Assembly (NCBI RefSeq): GCF_032854445.1
Contig: NC_088307.1
Span: 12,412,017 to 12,476,016, forward strand
Source of the DNA: Liolophura sinensis
Taxonomy: Eukaryota > Mollusca > Polyplacophora > Chitonida > Chitonidae
Direction: 5' to 3'
DNA length: 64,000 nt
A program made the translations under genes and the position numbers. Shown here piece after piece: positions 56,925 to 64,000 of this stretch. The stretch's first letter is position 1. Each line of letters begins with the position of its first letter. Below the pieces are notes generated by a model, which worked only from the letters and a program-made list of their open reading frames with translations, made no database searches and was not told where the DNA came from.

Positions 56925-57440
56925 TCCCCTGTCTGCGATGTACTCCCCCTGTTTATAATGCATTCTCGTATCTATAACGCACTCGCTTATTTGTGAAGCA
57001 TTTTCTAATCTATAAAGCGTTCCCCTATGTGTGAAGTGCTCTCCTATCTATGGTACATTCCCATATCTATATTCCATCTATATTCTGCAAAGCATTCCCC
57101 TATTTATGAAACATTCTCTGCTTATGAAAAATATCCCTATATATCCATAAAGCATTTTCGTATCTTTGAAGCTTTCCACTATCTATTATATTTCTTTATT
57201 TATTTTTTGTTTGATTGTTGTTTTAGACAGTACTTAAGAATATATCACTTATATGACGGCGGCCACCATTACGGTGGGAGGAAACCCTTGACCACCCGCA
57301 GGTTGTGGACAGTCCTTCCCACGAACGTTTCTATTGTGTGTTAATCTCCATACCTGTGGTAAATAGCCCTACATATAAGAAGCAGTCCTTTTCTGTGAAG
57401 CATTGCCTGTATAAATGTATAGAATATTCCCATTCCTCTA
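56925..57440. repeat. degenerate 20 to 25-bp tandem array, interrupted by a SINE
   Basis: Loose units built on GCATTCCCCTATCTATGAA occur at 56925-57185 and again at 57350-57440, with a V-SINE between. Related fragments reappear near 58085-58140. High divergence suggests an old array. Confidence 0.7.
57190..57328 (-). mobile_element. V-SINE/RUDI-like, 5'-truncated, inside a tandem array
   Basis: Tail TTTTTGTTTGATTGTTGTTT and body to GACAGTCCTTCCCACGAACG. Confidence 0.88.
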
Positions 57441-57607
57441 TCTAGCCCGAAACTTGCCATATATCCCAATTACTTGATGCCTCTGTCCGTCATTTGGTAT
57501 TTAACACGTGCCCCTTCAAATGTGTTGCAGAGGGCCTCCGTGACAGGGGAGGGAAGGTGGGGTGGGGTGGGGGGTGGGGGGGGTGTGGGGTGGCGTGGAA
57601 GCACACG

Positions 57608-57822
57608 CCCTCGAGGTCCAGTGATACAGGTGCCTCTCACCAATGCGGTCGGTGTGAGTTCACTCCCATGCTGGCTTCCTCTCCAGCAGAAAGTAGTGAG
57701 GTCTTGCAGCAACTTGCGGATGGGTTTACCCCGGACTGTGCCCGGTTTCCTCCCACCATAATGCTGGTCGCCGTCGTATAATGAAATTCTTGAGTACGGT
57801 GTAAAACACCAATCAAACACTG
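57608..57822 (+). mobile_element. V-SINE/RUDI-like, partial head present
   Basis: CCTCGAGGTCCAGTGATACA through TCCTCTCCAGCAGAAAGTAG and TTGCGGATGGGTTTACCCC to the tail CACCAATCAAACA. Confidence 0.9.
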
Positions 57823-58639
57823 TTACAGTACTATTTCCTTTAAGATGATGAAACTTTTCACGGAAGTTTTCTAATATTAACTATCAATTGTGTGTGGAGT
57901 ATTATAATATTTGGTGTAAAAACATTGAATATATGCTAACGTATCGAATACATTGGGTGAACCGGCAATGACCATGCATTCTATAAGAAAAACGAGAACA
58001 AGGTTCAGTCCCATTTTAGCACACTAATTTAAAGAGTAAACACGTTAAGATAAAATTTCATGAGTTTGTTGTTTATTAACAAAAAGTATGTAGAGTACAT
58101 ATAACGCACAGTCCTTTATATGCGTTGTACTCCTCTATCCATGATACAGGGCATGTGTTTACTCTGATATCAGGTCAGTTGTACGCAAACCCCAGCAGAA
58201 TATATTCCGCTCTCATGTAATACCGTGCCATATTAGTGGTAGTCTATGCTATTTGAACACATTCCATGCAGAATAGATTACAATGCCAACACCTTCCAGT
58301 GCGACAGCTGAAACACACAGAGGGTTCATATGTCTTGCGTAAACATTAAGGATTTTGAGGCCAGTCTATTTTATGAAAGAATTAAAATGCCAAAAAAAAA
58401 AAATCGCTTAACTTACATTGCGCATAAACGACCGATTAAAAGTAGATAGAGCAGTATACAAATGAAAGGTTGGACGTTGGCTGGCGTGCGCACATTGTTA
58501 ATACATTGTACAGCATGTTTGAACACAGTTTTATTCTCCTATATTTTATATTGACGTCAATGATTGGAAAAAAGCCAAGGACACGCCTCTAAGATATCCA
58601 TTAAATTCAAACGTGCTTAACAGAGGATTCGGAAAAGTA

Positions 58640-58950
58640 TTTTGGAAGAGTGGTTAAGAAGTAGACACGGGTTCAATACCAACCTTGTACGGGGAATTTG
58701 TAAATTCTCCCGCGCTAACTGCTTGCAGGGCCTCAGTGAAAATACGCAATTGACGACGCCCATGCACATTCTAGCGTTCGTTTAAAACTGCTTGTCTTTG
58801 ACCATTATAGTGTGGATATCTGTATGTCAAACGTAGAAAAGATCGTCAATAACTTGCCAGTGGTGGATGGTTGTCCTCGTACATTCCAGTTATCGTACAT
58901 GTAAAGAATTCTTAAGTATGGCGTTAAACCGCACACAAGTAAATAAACGA
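58640..58950 (+). mobile_element. tRNA-headed SINE, unnamed variant
   Basis: GGAAGAGTGGTTAAGAAG (A-box-like), CACGGGTTCAATACC (B-box-like) and a GTATGGCGTTAAACC end related to the V-SINE tail. A single copy here. Confidence 0.6.
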
Positions 58951-59519
58951 AAGGGGTCTGATAATTTCAAACTTTGGTGAAGGGAGAAGTATTTGTCTTC
59001 CAACTTACCGGGCATAAACCTGTCGGCCACCATATATGTGACGTATCTTTTGATACAGACTAAAAGACCAATGGAATTTAAAAAAAAAATTTAACTAAGA
59101 GACAATAATACAAAATTGGCACAATAAAGTGGGATCTGCAATTGTGCTGTTTATAGATGCGAATAGAAAAGGAAATTTCCTGCTTCCTGGCGTACGTATA
59201 ATGTTAAATTTGTTATAAGCTGTATTTAGTGGAATTTGCGATGACCATTTTCACAAAACGATTTTTTATTGAAGTCAAAATTTGATATAATATCCGTTAA
59301 AAAGTTCTTATTTTAATAGATTAAATCTAGTAAAGCACTTAATAAGTATTTTAAATTGAGTTTAAGACGGTTGGCCCCATACCTATACACATTGAACAGA
59401 AAGTGTGGTAATTTTTGTCAAATGAGGTTATTTTTTTATTTTCTACTTCATTTTCCAGTTTAACTATTCAGAGAATCTGAGAGATTTTTATAGAATGTTT
59501 TCACCGATACACTCCTTGA

Positions 59520-59778
59520 GTTGTATTTATTTATTTATTTTAATCGGTGTTTTACGCCGAACTCAAGAACATTTCACTTATACGCCGGCGGCCAGCGTTA
59601 TGGTGGGAGAAAACCGGGTAGAGCTCAGGGGAAACCCACGACCATCTGCAAATTGCTGCCAGACCTTCCCACGTACGGCCAGAGAGGAAGTCAGCATGAG
59701 CTGGACGCACAGCGACGGCATTGTTGAGAGGCTTCTTGGTCATTACGCTGCGCTAGCGCGATAACCAACCGAGCTTTG
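59520..59778 (-). mobile_element. V-SINE/RUDI-like, full length
   Basis: Tail TTTATTTATTTATTTTAATC, body, and a head ending ATAACCAACCGAGC. Confidence 0.93.
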
Positions 59779-61059
59779 CTATCTATGTCAACCCCTATCG
59801 GGTCATTCACAGTAGTTGATGTGCTATAAACTCAAAAGCTTTCTCGACACACTTTCTGCGCTTTGTGGTGCGACTTCTCTAGGTGCCTATTCATGTCTGT
59901 AATTGCTTCGCGACTCCTTCGAAAAGTCGTAAAACGACTTTTGACAATAGTGTCGTCAGCTGCAGATCATAGATCCACAAGATGATTTTCGCTTTTATCT
60001 CTGCTTCTGTAGAAATGCCATCATGTAGAAAAATTCCTGTTTCGTGTACCTGGAACACGTCTGCTGACAAAACAAAACAAAAAGAAAAGAAAAAAAAAAG
60101 AAAAGAAAAAAAAACAGAAAGAGGAAAGGTAATAAACCGTTTCATGGAGATCGTAAGTTCGCTAAGGAAAACAAAAAAGAGCCAACAGATTTTCCGCTAG
60201 ACATTGTATTATCCAAGCCAATCATATCGGTAAATTTCGGATGGTACAGCATTTTGCATGATTGTGACAAAATAGACCATGGCGTACTTTTACAGCATCG
60301 TGTCCATTTAACTACGCAGTTGGCTGGAATATTACAGCCAGACGGAAACTGTCTATTTACATGAAAATGCGCCGTACCTGTAGGCCAAACTGCGAGCAAA
60401 TTTTACAATAAATCTACACTGTTTGCTATCACAGTGAAATGAATCTGCCTCTCGCCCTTAAAGATACTCTTTCATGAATGAAGGACCTTTCATGTGCACC
60501 GATGAATACCGTTGGCTGCATAATGGTACTTCAGATTACTTGACCTTATTTCCACTTTTAAAATGAGGTCACGCCTTTCTAGTCGTTCTCATCACCCTGC
60601 ATGGCGTATAATGATACTGTACCGGACTGAAACGTGACCCAGTCTAGCAATGACAATAGCACTTTCAGACTATTCGTCCCGTCAAGGAGAGAAGATTTTT
60701 GGCTTTATTAACCCCCTCCCAACCTTTCTCCGGTTCAGTAAAAAGCATCCAAGCAAGAGAGCTCAAAGGTGTTTCGTTAAAGAAGCCCGCGTGGTTTTCC
60801 ATTAGAAGGTGTTTGTCAACAAAGCATGTTGAATACATTGGACTGAAACTGGAGACGCTGGGCACAGTGTCAACTCCCGTAAACGCAATGGGCGCATTTA
60901 GATTTGTCATTTTATTTAACAATGTACTTCAGTGTTGGCCTACCGACAGCACTGAACTCCACGACACCCTGTTTGTACCTCTAGGAGATAATAATAAAAA
61001 ATCAATTAAGAACTCAGTTTACCTTGAATAAAAGCAAATTCCAATGTGCCACTGCATAG

Positions 61060-61195
61060 CTTACCAAGTCTTTGTTAACCACTTCTATATTTTTAATACG
61101 CCAACTGCTGACCTTGAATCAATTACAATTGCAAGGCTAGAGCTATAAAATATTAGAGAAAAAAGAACAAACACACATACAGATAAAGAAAGTGT
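61060..61195 (+). repeat. dispersed duplication, copy 1
   Basis: Starts at TACCAAGTCTTTGTTAACCA and ends in CAAACACACATACAGATAA. It is about 90 percent identical to 62862-62990, in the same orientation. No terminal repeats typical of a transposon were seen. Confidence 0.88.
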
Positions 61196-61541
61196 CAAAA
61201 TGCTTCATTTCGGCCGACAGCTTTATTTTTGTGGGAAAATACTCTATAGTTTCACCTATTCTGACCACTTAAGGGGATGCGAATTATACATCTGCTGTTA
61301 CATTCTACATCTTACATTACAAGTTGCATCGTTTCTCTAGATGAACGCTTCGTTTTACATGTATGAAATACCGTTTTCAGAAAAAGCCGCTGTATAAATG
61401 TTATGCACCTATAGCCATTATTTTATATATACCGATTTTTATTGTCTATGTTTACCTTTTTATTTAAGACTGTAGGTGGCTTCATATCCCTTCACTCCAT
61501 AAAGGCGGAAGATCTGCACATTCTGCATTGGCCTGAGAGGT

Positions 61542-61572
61542 CACTGGAGGTCACTGGAGGTCACTGGAGGCC
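61542..61572. repeat. 10-bp tandem repeat
   Basis: GGTCACTGGA is repeated three times. Confidence 0.85.
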
Positions 61573-61854
61573 ACCGGTCAAAAATAGTCAATCGTTGGAA
61601 AGGGAAGTGCAAAAGCTGTTCCTAGACCCCACAAATGGTGGCAAGGATACATCAGAACACGAATAGGTGTAGACTGTTTGCAGTAAAACTTGACACTTCA
61701 TATGTTATGGGTGCAAGATTATTTTTTAAACAAATGGCTTCCTTGGAATCTAGTGCCGAATTTAGGGTAGCTTCCCATTTCACGTTTCTGTTTTTTTCTT
61801 TATTCACAGGTACTGTTGACCTGAAAACGGCGGATCACAACGACGAGCTTTAGC

Positions 61855-62160
61855 ACATATCCTTTACCTAAAACCATCCCATCGCCTGGAAGAGATTAAC
61901 ACATATCATAGGCATACAACCATCACATCACCAGGAAGAGATTAACACATATCGTTGTGTTAAAACCATCCCATCGCCAGGAAGAGATCAACACATATCA
62001 CTGACCTAAAACCATCCCATCGCCAGGAAGACATTAACATATATCGTTGACCTAAAACCACCTCATCGCCAGGAAGAGATCAACACATATCATTGACCTA
62101 ACACCATTTCATCGCCAGGAAAAGATTAACATACCGCTGACCTAAAACCATCCCATTCAT
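61855..62160. repeat. about 53-bp minisatellite, 6 copies, upstream of the cadherin gene
   Basis: Units contain ACCATCCCATCGCCAGGAAG, GATTAACACATATC and TTGACCTAAA. The array ends about 140 bp before the cadherin start codon. Confidence 0.9.
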
Positions 62161-62300
62161 CGGACCACCCAACAAGGAAACTCACGTTTATCACGTTTAG
62201 TTACTCGACCTGAAACTAAAACGAAACACGCAGATAGATTTGACCTAAAACTGCAGCGCCACAAGACAGCGCTCCGCGTAGAACCAGTGACGTCACCAAC

Positions 62301-64000
62301 ATGCAAATCGCTCACTGGCTGGGGATGATAGTATCATTTATGCTAGTAGGTAAGTAAAAATCGGTGAAATGTGAAATTTAATTCCAACAACACATCGGAA
62401 ATATAAATTGTTGATAAATTAACACAATGACTAAGAGAAAAAACTGTATCATCAGAAGAATTGGGTCAACTTGTTAAAATGTCAAATTTACGTTTGCAGC
62501 TTCCGAGGTCTGGCGCATCAATAAAATCTTCTGGTATTATCCGTTGCCTAATGCCGATTTGCTGCACTCTAAGATTACGCTATAACACCGTCGTCTAACG
62601 CTGAGTTGTTACAATTTTGGTCTCGCGCTTATATAACATTCTACATCCTGTGCCGGCATGGCATTTTAAACCCGGCGCCAACATACCATTCTAGACCCCG
62701 TGCCTATATACCATTCTAGACCTCACACCGAAGTACCATTCTAGATCCCGCGCCAACATACCATTCTAGATCCTGCGCCAACATAGCAGACTAGATCCTG
62801 CGCCAACATACCATTCTACACCCCGCGCCAACACACCATTTTAGATCCCGCGTCACCATAGTCTACCAAGTCTTTGTTAACCACATCTATATTTAAAACG
62901 CCGACAGCTGACCTTGAAGCAATTACAACTGCAAGGCTAGAAGTATAAACTATTAGAGAAAAAATAACAAACACACATACAGATAACCAAATTTCATAAC
63001 ATAGCATTCGAGGTTCTACGTCGACATGGCATTCTAGATCCTACGCTAACACAGCATTCTAAGTCTAGTGCTAACATAGCATTCCAGATCCCCAACAAAC
63101 ATAGCATTCTAGATACCCGCCAACGTAACAGTCTAGATCTCCCCAAGCCCTGTGCCAACTTGTAGCATCCCAGGACTGGAGCAAACATAGCACTTTATGT
63201 CTAACACCAGCCTCGGCTATTTAAAATGTCAAAGAAACATATGCTGACTTCCGACTGCTAAATATAAGCGTCATGTCCGGCATTCAGATACCATTCATAG
63301 TCCGTAAAGGGCGTTCCAAGTCGATAATCGCAAGACCCATTTCCAAAACAACGTTTAACACGTGGATATTCCAAGCATAAATTTCATATCAAAGTTCAAA
63401 TCTGTAGTCTCATTATTCTTTTCCTTTTTCAAATTTCAGGCAGATGCGTAAGCCAAGATCTTGATGCTCCGCAATTTTCTCAATCATTTTACGAAATCAC
63501 TGTAGCAGAAAACATCAAAATAGGACTTACCTTATTCACCGTCAGTATTACAAACAAAGACCCCGGTGATATAAAGTTCACCCTAAACGACACGACGAAC
63601 TTCATTATTACACGAAGCGGTGCTGTGGAATACTATGGCGGATTGGACTACGAAAAACCCGAGCTACGGCAGATAACCCTAATCATTACAGCTACTGATT
63701 CGGGATCGCCTCCGAAATCAACCTCAGTTCCGGTGTACATCAACTTGACAAACATCAACGACGAGAGTCCAAGATGCGTCAAGCAGATGTACCAGGGCGA
63801 GGTTTTGAACGGTGCTCCGGCCGGAACCGAGGTTCTCCAAGTGCTGGCTGTAGACAGGGATTTCAACACAACGCTGATTTACAACCTCACATTGCCGAAC
63901 GCGTACTTTAAGATTAACAGACAAACAGGTGTGATCACAACCAGCCGGGTGGTGGACATTGCCGCCATTTTGGAAGGGAAATTTGAGACGTTTAGAGTCA
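62301..64000 (+). CDS. cadherin-family protein, N-terminal part (runs off right edge)
   Basis: Exon 1 is 62301-62349 (donor GTAAGT) and exon 2 starts at 63440 and is open to the window end; 203 residues are visible. MQIAHWLGMIVSFMLVGRCV is a signal peptide with probable cleavage after about residue 22. EC1 begins at APQFSQSFYEITVAENI and carries the cadherin signatures LDYEKPE, ITATDSGSPPKS and the calcium-binding linker NINDESP. EC2 follows (GTEVLQVLAVDRD, then KINRQTGVITT). The protein is a cell-surface calcium-dependent adhesion or signalling receptor. The single large repeat-bearing exon is compatible with a protocadherin or a large multi-repeat cadherin, but the subclass needs the missing downstream sequence. 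The 500 bp upstream is filled with tandem repeats and shows no obvious TATA box. Confidence 0.9.
62640..63195. repeat. 23 to 25-bp minisatellite in cadherin intron 1, split by a duplicated segment
   Basis: Units of the type CATTCTAGATCCCGCGCCAA followed by CATAC fill 62640-62860 and 63000-63195. A 135-bp segment, copied from 61060-61195, sits between the two halves. Confidence 0.9.
62862..62992 (+). repeat. dispersed duplication, copy 2
   Basis: Second copy of the 61060-61195 segment, lodged inside the 25-bp minisatellite of cadherin intron 1. Confidence 0.88.

Larger units (their letters stand above)
50194..62300. other. 12-kb intergenic stretch between PhyH and cadherin
   Basis: No gene recognised. 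It holds SINEs of three families, several minisatellites, the possible exon at 53464 and the first copy of a 135-bp duplication. 54450-56900 and 59800-61440 show nothing I can assign. Confidence 0.6.

Noticed and set aside
60665-61031. Overlapping ORFs on both strands in a slightly GC-richer block
   Set aside because: No splice signals in phase, no recognised family, and both strands open.
1-64000. Retroviral, LTR, Polinton or other virus-derived sequence
   Set aside because: No reverse transcriptase, integrase, capsid, protease or long terminal repeat pattern was recognised on either strand.

Overview
This window looks like genomic DNA from a lophotrochozoan, most likely a mollusc. Genes are split into many small exons with GT-AG introns, intergenic DNA is AT-rich, the word ACATGTA is common, and about thirty copies of one tRNA-headed SINE are present (GGCGGCCAGCATTATGG core, CACCAATCAAATAAATAAA tail), of a type I associate with the molluscan V-SINE/RUDI group. 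The species cannot be fixed from the sequence. The assembly is a draft: there is a 200-N gap at 9524-9723, and the exon next to it has reading-frame breaks.

Four protein-coding genes could be assembled exon by exon with consistent splice phases. (1) About 1431-27150, minus strand: AXDND1, an axonemal dynein light chain domain protein. It has 20 to 21 recognisable exons, and its 3' end lies beyond the left edge. (2) 27924-33666, plus strand: SURF2, complete in six exons (297 aa). It diverges from AXDND1 across a 773-bp bidirectional promoter with YY1-like motifs. (3) 36882-50193, minus strand: a complete nine-exon phytanoyl-CoA dioxygenase (PhyH) family Fe(II)/2-oxoglutarate oxygenase (298 aa) with all iron and 2-oxoglutarate ligands. 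(4) 62301-64000+, plus strand: the start of a cadherin (signal peptide, EC1, part of EC2), cut by the right edge. The genes share no pathway; only AXDND1 and SURF2 are physically coupled, through their promoter.

The rest is repeats: V-SINE/RUDI-like elements, two other tRNA-derived SINE families, three MITE-like palindromic families, several nested insertions, and many minisatellites (units of 10, 12, 22, 27, 28, 45, 51, 53, 66, 73, 82 and 101 bp). No retroviral, LTR, Polinton, LINE reverse transcriptase or transposase sequence was recognised, and no convincing functional tRNA or rRNA.

The most unusual signal is in AXDND1. Three separate tandem arrays (82 bp at exon 19, 101 bp at exon 16, 66 bp at exon 12) start at an exon-intron junction and carry copies of its splice site. 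A fourth junction (exon 9) has a SINE inserted across it, and the 13-bp target duplication copied the 5' splice site.
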